This document shows positions 55,201 to 64,000 of a DNA stretch of 64,000 nucleotides, piece by piece. Each line of letters starts with the position of its first letter. The first letter of the stretch is position 1. The notes under the pieces are model-generated. The model saw only the letters and a program-made list of their open reading frames with translations, was not told the origin of the DNA and ran no database searches. The translations under genes and the position numbers were made by a program. Origin of the DNA: Phytophthora sp. 'mugwort'. Lineage: Eukaryota > Oomycota > Peronosporomycetes > Peronosporales > Peronosporaceae. The stretch covers positions 613,001-677,000 of the forward strand of contig JAUCEF010000013.1 in the NCBI GenBank assembly GCA_033558025.1. Reading direction: 5' to 3'.

Positions 55201-56313
55201 GGGTTCAAGAAGTGCGAGTCTGACCACTGCATCTACTTCAAGCGTGACGACCAAGACATGATCTTCGTGGCGCTATATGTCGACGACCTGATCCTCGCAA
55301 GTAACAACGACAAGCTGCTCAAGTCGACGAAGAAGGCGCTCAGTGACCGTTTCGAGATGACGGACCTGGGCCAGCTCAAGTACTTCCTCGGCATGGAAAT
55401 CGATCAAGATGTGACGACAGGGAAGGTGTCGATGCGGCAAACCAAGTTTGCGAAAGACATTCTGGAGAAGTTCAACATGGAGAAGAGCAACCCTGTTAAG
55501 ACGCCACAGGATCCGGGCCTCAAGCTGACCAAGGCCATGTGCGAGGGCGGCTGCAAGCACGACGAGACCATGGTAAACGTGCCATACCGGAACGCTGTGG
55601 GATGCCTCATGTATCTCATGGTAGGCACACGCCCGGACCTCGCAGCAGCAGTGGGAGTTCTCAGCCAGTTTGCAGCAGACCCATGTCCGACACACTGGCA
55701 GGCGCTCAAGAGGGTCTTCAGGTACATTCAAGGCACGAAGACGCACGGCATCGAGTTTCAAGCGAGCTGCGACGACGGACCCCAAGGCTATTCAGATGCC
55801 GACTGGGCTGGAGACATCGAGTCAAGAAGAAGTACAAGTGGCTACGCGTTCATGATGAATGGCGGATGCATCAGCTGGAGGAGCAAGAAGCAGCGGACAG
55901 TGGCGCTGTCTTCGACGGAAGCTGAGTACATGGCGCTATCGGAGGCGACACAAGAGGCGGTGTGGCTCAAGGTGTTCCTGTGCGAGCTCGGCGAGATGAC
56001 AAGCGATGAAGCAATCAAGATCTACGAGGACAACCAAGGTTCCATCGCGTTGGCCAAGAATCCCGAATTCCACAAGCGCACCAAGCACATCGACATTCGC
56101 TACCATTTCGTGCGCGAGAAGGTGGAAGACGGTCAAGTGGTGCTGCAGTATGTTTCGACAACCGACATGCTGGCGGACATCATGACGAAGCCAATCTCTG
56201 CGACGCAGTTCAGTGTGCTCCGGAGCAAACTCGGCATCGAAGCGCTGAAGGCTGTCGAGTCGAGTGGGAGTGTTGTCAAGGAGACGTCTCGACCAGCTGC
56301 TGTATACCGGTAG
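52189..56313 (+). CDS. Cop-B gag-pol polyprotein, intact (1374 aa)
   Basis: A 4125-nt open frame with the full motif set of the family, including CCHC, DSG, integrase D508/D571/E607, YVDD at 1030-1033 and the RNase H acidic residues. The stop is in the 3' LTR. Private changes include SLCESYQFL in Gag, SKRYQRTQS in the linker and QKYDIDYDETF for QKYGIDYDETF in the RT fingers region. The last replaces a glycine also conserved in Cop-A, so its effect on RT is uncertain. Otherwise it looks functional. Confidence 0.94.
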   Translation: MSPSPVFPDQDPDYAFAMDATSTTARINKFDGTNFHTWKFKMQMVLEERELWEVTSGEVKLEHCQTAADQALFRKKSRKALAMICLAMEDSQLPLVRSASGAHDAWSRLEGHFEKKSLANKLFLRRRFFTTMMDEGDDVLEHINKIKTLAEQLDAVGAPVSEDDLVITLLGSLCESYQFLITALESRADSLSWELVTSRLLHEDMKRKEQGGGTDGTAHGQGQAFMTSDNKRKGRQAQKTSACHYCGEHGHWIAKCPVRIRENAERQRPQRANVAQSEDDSGDFLFSVGGNTGASKSNGVWLVDSGATQHMTYSKEYMKNYKKISPVDVHLADDGVVQAVGTGDIVMSMKTPRGMKKGVLTNVWHIPKLSRNLFSVGRFTKDVGPVIFESDGCFAETKSLKWKLGAREGKGLFKLCMTPMMPDEANAASSKDRQGDTTSYLWHLRLGHIGHGGLDAIVKKGYGVGIDMASVKQWELCDGCSLGKQTRVSYMKTSPNRAKQVLEVVHSDVCGPMQTPTFGGKRYFVTFIDDKSHFCVVYLLRNKSEVADKFAQFVALAETQTGKRVKMLRSDNGGEYTSGEMAKFCADRGIMQKFTPPYTPQLNGVAERMNRTLVECARCMLEHAGLPKTYWGEAVVTATFLRNRCPTRAINHDKSPHQVWTGKKPLLANLKVFGCHAYVHVPKEKRTKFDARSVRCRFLGYSEHEKAYRFEETKSGRVLVSRDAQFMEDVFDSGRRDYHQREVVVIQDEETTDQDSLQSDEDDKEEEDEEAARDEGFEPGSKRYQRTQSLEEAVEVPSAKRQSRHLTLDEMSAAAQESQDFEAAYVVNSVGEMPTTFKSAMESSDAVKWKEACDSEVESLRKNETWILVPLPKGRKAIGNRWVFRVKENQAGEIERFKARLVAKGFSQKYDIDYDETFAPVAKFTSIRILLSLAAKYNLMVHQMDVKTAFLNGLLDEDIYMAQPDGYIDEKHPDYVCQLKRSLYGLKQSPRMWNKTIDDLMLKLGFKKCESDHCIYFKRDDQDMIFVALYVDDLILASNNDKLLKSTKKALSDRFEMTDLGQLKYFLGMEIDQDVTTGKVSMRQTKFAKDILEKFNMEKSNPVKTPQDPGLKLTKAMCEGGCKHDETMVNVPYRNAVGCLMYLMVGTRPDLAAAVGVLSQFAADPCPTHWQALKRVFRYIQGTKTHGIEFQASCDDGPQGYSDADWAGDIESRRSTSGYAFMMNGGCISWRSKKQRTVALSSTEAEYMALSEATQEAVWLKVFLCELGEMTSDEAIKIYEDNQGSIALAKNPEFHKRTKHIDIRYHFVREKVEDGQVVLQYVSTTDMLADIMTKPISATQFSVLRSKLGIEALKAVESSGSVVKETSRPAAVYR

Positions 56314-56624
56314 GATACCGGTATGACCTTCACTCAGTGGCATCGCAATCATCCTGTGATTACGAGACGAAGATTACGTCACGGTGTTTATGGGACGGTG
56401 TTTACGCCACGGACGATTACGCCATGGGTGGGTACAAGATTGTGGGTACATGATGGGCTCTACGTGGCACTCCCTGATTGGCTGAAGTAACTCAGTATCC
56501 AGTAGAGAATCCAGTAGAGTGTATCCAGTAGGTAGAACTGTAGGCTTAGAGGTAGCAAGGAGTTTGCGAACTAAGGACCTAAATCAATCACTTTGCATTT
56601 TGCCATCAAGTGACCAAGCCTTTT
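56271..56624 (+). repeat. 3' LTR of B4, 354 bp
   Basis: Begins TGTTGTC after GTGGGAG and ends CCTTTT before the target copy AAGCT at 56625. Confidence 0.95.
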
Positions 56625-56629
56625 AAGCT

Positions 56630-57743
56630 AGGGTTCAAGAAGTGCGAGTCTGACCACTGCATCTACTTCAAGCGTGACGACCAAGACATGATCTTCGTGG
56701 CGCTATATGTCGACGACCTGATCCTCGCAAGTAACAACGACAAGCTGCTCAAGTCGACGAAGAAGGCGCTCAGTGACCGTTTCGAGATGACGGACCTGGG
56801 CCACCTCAAGTACTTCCTCGGCATGGAAATCGATCAAGATATGACGACAGGGAAGGTGTCGATGCGGCAAACCAAGTTTGCGAAAGACATTCTGGAGAAG
56901 TTCAACATGGAGAAGAGCAACCCTGTTAAGACGCCACAGGATCCGGGCCTCAAGCTGACCAAGGCCATGTGCGATGGCGGCTGCAAGCACGACGAGACCA
57001 TGGTAAACGTGCCATACCGGAACGCTGTGGGATGCCTCATGTATCTCATGGTAGGCACACGCCCGGACCTCGCAGCAGCAGTGGGAGTTCTCAGCCAGTT
57101 TGCAGCAGACCCATGTCCGACACACTGGCAGGCGCTCAAGAGGGTCTTCAGGTACATTCAAGGCACGAAGACGCACGGCATCGAGTTTCAAGCGAGCTGC
57201 GACGACGGACCCCAAGGCTATTCAGATGCCGACTGGGCTGGAGACATCGAGTCAAGAAGAAGTACAAGTGGCTACGCGTTCATGATGAATGGCGGATGCA
57301 TCAGCTGGAGGAGCAAGAAGCAGCGGACAGTGGCGCTGTCTTCGACGGAAGCTGAGTACATGGCGCTATCGGAGGCGACACAAGAGGCGGTGTGGCTTAA
57401 GGTGTTCCTGTGCGAGCTCGGCGAGATGACAAGCGATGAAGCAATCAAGATCTACGAGGACAACCAAGGCTCCATCGCGTTGGCCAAGAATCCCGAATTC
57501 CACAAGCGCACCAAGCACATCGACATTCGCTACCATTTCGTGCGCGAGAAGGTGGAAGACGGTCAAGTGGTACTGCAGTATGTTTCGACAACCGACATGC
57601 TGGCGGACATCATGACGAAGCCAATCTCTGCGACGCAGTTCAGTGTGCTCCGGAGCAAACTCGGCATCGAAGCGCTGAAGGCTGTCGAGTCGAGTGGGAG
57701 TGTTGTCAAGGAGACGTCTCCACCAGCTGCTGTATACCGGTAG
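56630..57743 (+). pseudogene. Cop-B gag-pol of B3, right piece
   Basis: Resumes at GFKKCESDHC after B4 and contains RT with YVDD and the whole RNase H, ending in the 3' LTR at TAG 57741-57743. The C-terminal LTR-coded peptide reads KETSPPAAVYR instead of [11 protein letters not shown]. Confidence 0.92.
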
Positions 57744-58013
57744 GATACCGGTATGACCTTCACTCAGTGGCACCTCAATCACTCCGGCGATTACGGGACG
57801 ATGATTACGATGCACGTGGGTACAAGATTGTGGGTACAAGATGGGCATCGACGTGGCGCTCTGCGATTGGCTGAAGTAACTCAGTATCCAGTAGAGAATC
57901 CAGTAGAGTGTACCCAGTAGGTAGAACTGTAGGCTTAGAGGTAGCAAGGAGTTTGCGAACTAAGGACCTAAATCAATCACTTTGCATTTTGCCATCAAGT
58001 GACCAAGCCTTTT
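57701..58013 (+). repeat. 3' LTR of B3, variant form, 313 bp
   Basis: Starts TGTTGTC and ends CCTTTT, but is 41 bp shorter than other Cop-B LTRs. The U3 middle (about 57770-57865) is divergent and lacks the GTTTACGCCAC block, while the 3' 150 bp are nearly the same. It abuts Cop-A LTR sequence at 58014. Confidence 0.92.
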
Positions 58014-58173
58014 GGGTCGCGTGTCTATAACAGTAGGGTGTAAGCTCCAACAATTCAATCACTTTCGAATCTTCATTCTACCCCTCAAGTGCCTTCGCTC
58101 CGGTCCCGCCGTCTGCGACGTCCCTCCCTCCGCTTCGTACAAGCTTCGTGTCCAAGATCCATACCTTTCATCA
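58014..58173 (+). repeat. 3' 160 bp of a Cop-A LTR, cut by B3
   Basis: Runs from GGGTCGCGTGTC to CTTTCATCA, matching array LTRs. B3 inserted into it, and GGGTC (58014-58018) should be the target duplication. Its own right edge touches minus-strand Cop-A coding sequence, so it is either a solo LTR or the 3' LTR of an element whose remainder is left of the window. The TATA-like and initiator-like motifs are retained. Confidence 0.9.
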
Positions 58174-59948
58174 GAGGGCACCCACAGCTTCGCGAAACGG
58201 AGCGTTCACCTTGGTCGCTGCGTCACTTGGAACCAGTCGAGTGCTCATGTCTACCGGACTCACCACAGCCTTGCACTCGTCCATACCGAAACGCTTCAGG
58301 ATATCATCCACATAACGCCGCTGGCACATCGTCACGCTGCCGTCCGGGCCATCCACCAGCTCGATTCCAAGGACGAACACACACTTGCCACTGTCAGTCA
58401 TTTCGAAGCGTGTCTTGAGGTCGTTCTTCGTGCGTGAGATCAGCTCGGGTGAACTTCCGGTGACCAACACATCGTCCACGTAGACCAGCACGAGCACACA
58501 GTGGCCATCGACAACCTTGATGTAGAGGCACGGGTCGAAGGCTGAAACTTGAAAACCGATAGAACACACGAATTCGTCGAAGGTCTCGTTCCATACGCGC
58601 GAAGCTTGCTTGAGACCGTAAATCGCCTTCACCAATTCCAGGCAGTCGAAATCACCATCCAGCTCGACGCCTTCAGGAACCACGCAGAACACCAACTCCT
58701 TCATGACGCCGTATAGAAATGCCGTTACCACGTCGAGTTGGTCGAGGGGCCAGTCGAAATACTTGGCAATCGCGATGACCATGCGCAGCGTCACGTACTT
58801 GACCACGGGCGAGAACGTCTCCGTGTAGTCGATGCCGTACTTTTGCTTGAAACCCTTGGCCACCAGGCGCGCCTTGTACTTCTCGATCGATCCGTCGGCT
58901 TTGCGCTTAATCTTGAACACCCACTTGGTACCGATGGCGCGTTGTCCGCTGGGCAACTTGGCAGCACGAAACACACCACGAAGTCGCATCGACTTGAGTT
59001 CCGCACGAATCGCCTTGCGCCAATGCACTTGATCAGGTCCGTTCACCGCTTCTTGGAATGTCGACGGCTCCGATAAGTCCACGGCTGCTTCGACCGCGTT
59101 GGCACTTGCACGCCAAAACACAGATGGAGTCGATTCTTCATCTTGGTCTCCAGACTTTTCTTCTTCATCTGCGTCTGTTCGGTGCGAAGGGGAGTCGTTC
59201 GGTGCACTTGCTTCTTCCAGTCCAGGTCGATGACGCACAGCGCGCGGTCTTCTGGCAGCTTCATCTTCGTCACTCGGGCGGCTCTTGCGCTTCCCTGCCT
59301 GTTTGTACTCCGTCTGGCGCGGACCATCATCGTCGATGTCGAGCGAGTCGAAGTCCAGGTCGTCGACATCTTCATCAGAAATCGACGGTGAAAATCCAAA
59401 GGTCGATTCATCGAAGTTGACATCGCGACTGATGACCACCTGCCCCGCCTCGATGTCATAAAGTCGATACGCCTTGGACACTTCTTCGTAACCCAGAAAC
59501 AATCCGGCGCGAGCCTTGGGATCCCACTTGAGTCGCTTCTCCTTCGGAGTCAGGATGTACGTCCGACAGCCGAAAACACGCATGTGCTTCACACTCGGCT
59601 TGGACTTGTAGACGATCTCGAACGGAGTCTTGTGCTCGATCTTGGGTGACGGCAGGCGGTTCTTCACATAGATGGCCGTCATCGCCGCCTCAGCCCAGAA
59701 ACACTTGTCCAGCTTGGCGTGATGCAACATGCTACGGCCGATCGTGACGATAGTTCGGATGGCTCGCTCTGCCGTGCCGTTGGTCTGGTGCGCGTACGGA
59801 ACCGTGGTTTGCTGCTCGATGCCTTCGTCTTCGTAAAAATCCTTGAGCGAGTTAGTCGCAAACTCACGAGCTCCGTCGTGCCGCACAAACTTGACCTTCT
59901 TGCCGAATTGCGTCTGCACCTTCATGATGTATGTCTTGATGCAGTCTT
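58174..59948 (-). pseudogene. Older minus-strand Cop-A gag-pol fragment H0 (integrase to RNase H)
   Basis: An internal fragment of a subfamily c Cop-A element, running on the minus strand from DCIKTYIM in integrase (59948) to REAVGAL at the RNase H border (58174). The frame is open across it. The second integrase aspartate and the glutamate, acidic linker, RT fingers and YVDD are all present. Sequence is clearly diverged from the array ([51 protein letters not shown]) but shares the subfamily c features of the copy at 36325, including the extra alanine in [10 protein letters not shown]. It is cut on both sides by later insertions, with GAGGG on the left and GTCTT on the right as the expected target sites. 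It is the oldest layer in view. Confidence 0.92.
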
Positions 59949-60302
59949 TGTTGTCAAGGAGACGTCTCGACCAGCTGCTGTATACCGGTAGGATACCGGT
60001 ATGACCTTCACTCAGTGGCATCGCAATCATCCTGTGATTACGAGACGAAGATTACGTCACGGTGTTTATGGGACGGTGTTTACGCCACGGACGATTACGC
60101 CATGGGTGGGTACAAGATTGTGGGTACATGATGGGCTCTACGTGGCACTCCCTGATTGGCTGAAGTAACTCAGTATCCAGTAGAGAATCCAGTAGAGTGT
60201 ACCCAGTAGGTAGAACTGTAGGCTTAGAGGTAGCAAGGAGTTTGCGAACTAAGGACCTAAATCAATCACTTTGCATTTTGCCATCAAGTGACCAAGCCTT
60301 TT
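59949..60302 (+). repeat. 5' LTR of B5, 354 bp
   Basis: Standard Cop-B LTR, TGTTGTC to CCTTTT. The LTR is of the common type even though the coding region groups with B3, whose 3' LTR is the short variant. Confidence 0.94.
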
Positions 60303-60318
60303 GGTTATGAGCCCAAGC
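60303..60318 (+). other. Primer-binding site of B5
   Basis: GGTTATGAGCCCAAGC with the gag ATG at 60307. Confidence 0.85.
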
Positions 60319-63300
60319 CCCGTCTTCCTTGACCAAGACCCCGACTACGCCTTCGCCATGGACGCCACTTCGACTACCGCCCGCATTAACAAGTTCGACG
60401 GAACTAACTTCCACACGTGGAAGTTCAAGATGCAGATGGTGCTCGAGGAGCGCGAACTGTGGGAAGTGACAAGTGGGGAAGTGAAGCTGGAGCACTGCCA
60501 GACTGCGGCGGATCAAGCGCTCTTTCGGAAGAAGTCGCGCAAGGCGCTGGCGATCATCTGTCTCGCGATGGAGGATTCGCAGCTGCCGCTGGTTCGCTCG
60601 GCGAGTGGCGCGCATGATGCATGGTCAAGACTGGAAGGACACTTCGAGAAGAAGAGTTTGGCCAACAAGCTCTTTCTTCGTCGGCGTTTCTTCACGACGA
60701 TGATGGACGAAGGTGATGATGTGCTGGAGCACATCAACAAGATCAAGACGCTGGCGGAGCAGCTCGACGCAGTGGGCGCTCCGGTCAGCGAGGACGACTT
60801 GGTGATCACGCTTTTGGGAAGTCTGAGCGAGTCGTACCAGTTCCTGATCACGGCGTTGGAGTCGAGAGCCGACTCACTGTCGTGGGAACTCGTGACGTCT
60901 CGGCTGCTGCATGAGGACATGAAGCGCAAGGAACAAGGTGGCGGTACGGACGGCACCGCGCACGGTCAAGGTCAAGCGTTCATGACAAGCGACAACAAGC
61001 GCAAGGGTCGGCAGGCGCAGAAGACTAGTGCCTGTCACTACTGTGGCGAGCACGGACATTGGATCGCCAAGTGTCCGGTGCGAATCCGCGAGAACGCGGA
61101 GCGGCAGAGGCCGCAACGAGCGAATGTCGCGCAGAGTGAAGATGACTCTGGCGACTTCCTCTTCTCGGTTGGTGGTAACACGGGTGCCTCCAAGTCGAAT
61201 GGAGTGTGGCTGGTCGACTCGGGTGCGACGCAGCACATGACGTACTCGAAGGAGTACATGAAGAACTACAAGAAGATCTCTCCGGTGGACGTGCATCTCG
61301 CGGACGACGGTGTGGTTCAGGCTGTGGGGACCGGCGACATTGTGATGTCGATGAAGACCCCGCGCGGCATGAAGAAGGGTGTACTCACGAACGTGTGGCA
61401 CATTCCGAAGCTGTCGCGCAACCTGTTTTCGGTTGGTCGGTTCACTAAGGACGTCGGGCCAGTTATCTTCGAGAGCGACGGGTGCTTCGCTGAAACGAAG
61501 AGTCTCAAGTGGAAGCTCGGCGCTCGTGAGGGCAAAGGACTGTTCAAGCTGTGCATGACTCCGATGATGCCTGACGAGGCCAATGCGGCAAGTTCGAAGG
61601 ATCGCCAAGGGAACACCACGTCGTACCTCTGGCACCTTCGACTTGGTCACATCGGCCATGGCGGTCTAGACGCCATCGTCAAGAAGGGCTACGGTGTTGG
61701 TATCGATATGGCGTCGGTGAAGCAGTGGGAGTTATGCGACGGATGCTCACTCGGCAAGCAAACGCGAGTAAGCTACATGAAGACGTCGCCAAACCGTGCC
61801 AAGCAAGTGCTAGAAGTCGTACACAGTGATGTATGCGGTCCCATGCAGACGCCGACCTTCGGAGGCAAGCGCTATTTTGTCACGTTTATCGATGACAAGT
61901 CGCACTTCTGTGTGGTGTACTTGCTGCGCAACAAGTCCGAGGTGGCCGACAAGTTCGCGCAATTCGTCGCGTTAGCTGAGACCCAGACTGGCAAGCGCGT
62001 GAAAATGCTGCGGAGCGACAACGGCGGCGAGTACACTTCGGGTGAGATGGCCAAGTTCTGTGCGGACCGTGGTATCATGCAGAAGTTCACGCCGCCATAC
62101 ACGCCCCAGCTGAACGGAGTCGCCGAGCGCATGAACCGGACGTTGGTGGAGTGTGCGCGTTGCATGCTGGAACATGCTGGATTGCCCAAGACGTATTGGG
62201 GTGAAGCTATCGTGACAGCTACGTTCCTCCGTAATCGGTGTCCGACGCGTGCCATCAATGACGACAAGTCGCCGCACCAGGTTTGGACAGGCAAGAAACC
62301 GCTGCTAGCGAACCTCAAGGTGTTCGGTTGCCACGCGTACGTGCACGTGCCGAAGGAGAAGCGCACCAAGTTTGACGCTCGGTCGGTGCGCTGTCGGTTC
62401 CTGGGATACTCGGAGCATGAGAAAGCGTACCGTTTCGAAGAGACCAAGAGCGGTCGCGTGCTGGTGAGCCGCGACGCGCAGTTTATGGAAGACGTCTTCG
62501 ACAGTGGGAGACGTGACTACCATCAGAGGGAGGTGGTGGTCATTCAAGATGAAGAGACGACGGATCAAGATTCGTTGCAGTCGGATGAAGACGACAAAGA
62601 AGAAGAAGACGAAGAAGCAGCGCGGGACGAAGGTTTTGAACCAGGCAGCAAGCGACACCCGCGGACGCAGTCGCTGGAAGCTGGAAGAAGCTGTGGAAGT
62701 TCCAAGTGCCAAGCGGCAGAGTCGACACCTGACTCTGGACGAGATGTCGGCTGCGGCTCAAGAAAGTCAAGACTTCGAAGCTGCATACGTCGTGAATTCA
62801 GTGGGAGAAATGCCGACCACGTTCAAGTCGGCGATGGAATCCAGCGACGCAGTCAAGTGGAAGGAGGCGTGTGACTCGGAGGTCGAGTCGCTCCGCAAGA
62901 ACGAGACGTGGATCCTCGTGCCGCTGCCAAAAGGACGCAAGGCAATCGGCAACCGATGGGTGTTCCGTGTGAAGGAGAACCAGGCTGGAGAGATCGAACG
63001 GTTCAAGGCGCGACTGGTGGCCAAGGGATTTTCGCAGAAGTACGGCATCGACTACGACGAGACTTTCGCGCCAGTGGCCAAGTTCACGTCGATCAGGATC
63101 CTGCTCAGTCTGGCGGCCAAGTACAATCTCATGGTGCACCAGATGGATGTCAAGACAGCTTTCCTGAACGGTTTGTTAGACGAAGACATCTACATGGCAC
63201 AGCCGGACGGCTACAGCGATGAAAAGCACCCGGACTATGTCTGTGAGCTCAAGCGGTCTCTTTACGGTTTGAAGCAGTCGCCGCGGATGTGGAACAAGAC

Positions 63301-64000
63301 CATCGACGACCTCATGCTCAAGCTAGGGTTCAAGAAGTGCGAGTCTGACCACTGCATCTACTTCAAGCGTGACGACCAAGACATGATCTTCGTGGCGCTA
63401 TATGTCGACGACCTGATCCTCGCAAGTAACAACGACAAGCTGCTCAAGTCGACGAAGAAGGCGCTCAGTGACCGTTTCGAGATGACGGACCTGGGCCACC
63501 TCAAGTACTTCCTCGGCATGGAAATCGATCAAGATATGACGACAGGGAAGGTGTCGATGCGGCAAACCAAGTTTGCGAAAGACATTCTGGAGAAGTTCAA
63601 CATGGAGAAGAGCAACCCTGTTAAGACGCCACAGGATCCGGGCCTCAAGCTGACCAAGGCCATGTGCGAGGGCGGCTGCAAGCACGACGAGACCATGGTA
63701 AACGTGCCATACCGGAACGCTGTGGGATGCCTCATGTATCTCATGGTAGGCACACGCCCGGACCTCGCAGCAGCAGTGGGAGTTCTCAGCCAGTTTGCAG
63801 CAGACCCATGTCCGACACACTGGCAGGCGCTCAAGAGGGTCTTCAGGTACATTCAAGGCACGAAGACGCACGGCATCGAGTTTCAAGCGAGCTGCGACGA
63901 CGGACCCCAAGGCTATTCAGATGCCGACTGGGCTGGAGACATCGAGTCAAGAAGAAGTACAAGTGGCTACGCGTTCATGATGAATGGCGGATGCATCAGC
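60307..64000 (+). pseudogene. Cop-B gag-pol of B5 with a 7-bp frameshift, 3' end outside
   Basis: Gag with CCHC, protease DSG and the integrase triad are in the first frame, which stops at 62874 because CTGGAAG is duplicated at 62674-62687. The second frame continues with RT, YVDD and RNase H up to SGYAFMMNGG at the window edge. Private changes include AIICLAMED in Gag and AINDDKSPH in integrase. Sharing the same frameshift with B3 suggests descent from one already defective copy. Confidence 0.92.

Larger units (their letters stand above)
51831..56624 (+). mobile_element. Cop-B copy B4, full-length and intact, 4794 bp, inside B3
   Basis: LTRs at 51831-52184 and 56271-56624. Both carry the private base in GTGTATCCAG (other copies GTGTACCCAG), as expected for one insertion event. 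The target AAGCT is duplicated at 51826-51830 and 56625-56629. The gag-pol frame is open throughout. Confidence 0.95.
48929..58013 (+). mobile_element. Cop-B copy B3, cut by the Cop-A array on the left and by B4 inside
   Basis: Begins at codon 39-40 of Cop-B gag, exactly at the array edge. It is interrupted by B4 (51831-56624) and ends with a variant 3' LTR (57701-58013). Its coding pieces total 4016 nt, which equals the family length minus the missing first 116 nt plus a 7-bp duplication. The first part of B3, with its 5' LTR, should lie beyond the left end of the Cop-A array, outside the window. Confidence 0.92.
59949..64000 (+). mobile_element. Cop-B copy B5, runs off the window
   Basis: The 5' LTR (59949-60302), primer-binding site and most of gag-pol are present, while the 3' end is outside. 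It inserted in H0 after GTCTT (59944-59948), whose partner should lie right of the window. The coding frame has the same 7-bp duplication as B3. Confidence 0.93.

Noticed and set aside
59949..60030. Antisense open frame from the Cop-B LTR running into the H0 coding region
   Set aside because: The LTR antisense strand happens to be open and in frame. B5 is a later insertion, so no ancestral fused gene exists.
1..64000. Host genes, tRNA or rRNA genes, CRISPR arrays, satellite repeats
   Set aside because: All sequence is accounted for by the two copia families and their fragments, and no regularly spaced short repeats or RNA gene signatures were seen.

Overview
The window is made entirely of LTR retrotransposons of the Ty1/copia order. 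I found no host gene, tRNA, rRNA, CRISPR array or unique host sequence, and every base can be assigned to one of two copia families (named here Cop-A and Cop-B) or to a fragment of one. Both encode a single-frame Gag-protease-integrase-reverse transcriptase-RNase H polyprotein (Cop-A 1345 aa, Cop-B 1374 aa). A eukaryote is certain. An oomycete such as Phytophthora is my best inference: the LTRs carry a sequence close to the oomycete initiator just upstream of the gag start, and the base composition and dense nested copia clusters fit. The species is not identified.

Layout. Bases 1-48928 are a head-to-tail array of six Cop-A units (T1-T6), with one shared 350-bp LTR between neighbours instead of two. 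After later insertions are subtracted the repeat period is 4399 bp. Into this array were inserted: a minus-strand Cop-A copy (6600-11325) in T2; another (18889-23621) in T4; Cop-B copy B1 (27814-32607) in T5; a defective Cop-A copy (35981-39921) and minus-strand Cop-B copy B2 (41372-46168) in T6. T2, T5 and T6 each regain an exact 4038-nt gag-pol frame when the inserts and one duplicated 5-bp target site per insert are removed. Right of the array, 48929-58013 is Cop-B copy B3, which carries Cop-B copy B4 (51831-56624). B3 ends inside a Cop-A LTR fragment (58014-58173). That fragment abuts an older minus-strand Cop-A fragment (58174-59948), which is cut on its right by Cop-B copy B5 (59949 to the window end).

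Reading the junctions as stratigraphy, the oldest layer is the minus Cop-A fragment H0. A Cop-A element or solo LTR landed in H0, B3 landed in that LTR, and a Cop-A element landed in the B3 gag gene. That last element appears to have expanded into the tandem array, which was then hit by five further insertions. Five insertions have perfect 5-bp target-site duplications, and LTR pairs are identical or nearly so, so the latest events are recent.

Five gag-pol genes are uninterrupted and carry all catalytic motifs: two Cop-A (6945-10982 and 19246-23283, both minus) and three Cop-B (28172-32296, 41683-45810 minus, 52189-56313). The others are cut by insertions, frameshifts or deletions. The most unusual common trait is that the Gag start codon lies inside the primer-binding site, which is complementary to the anticodon arm of initiator tRNA-Met. 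The same AUG would therefore serve both translation initiation and priming of reverse transcription.
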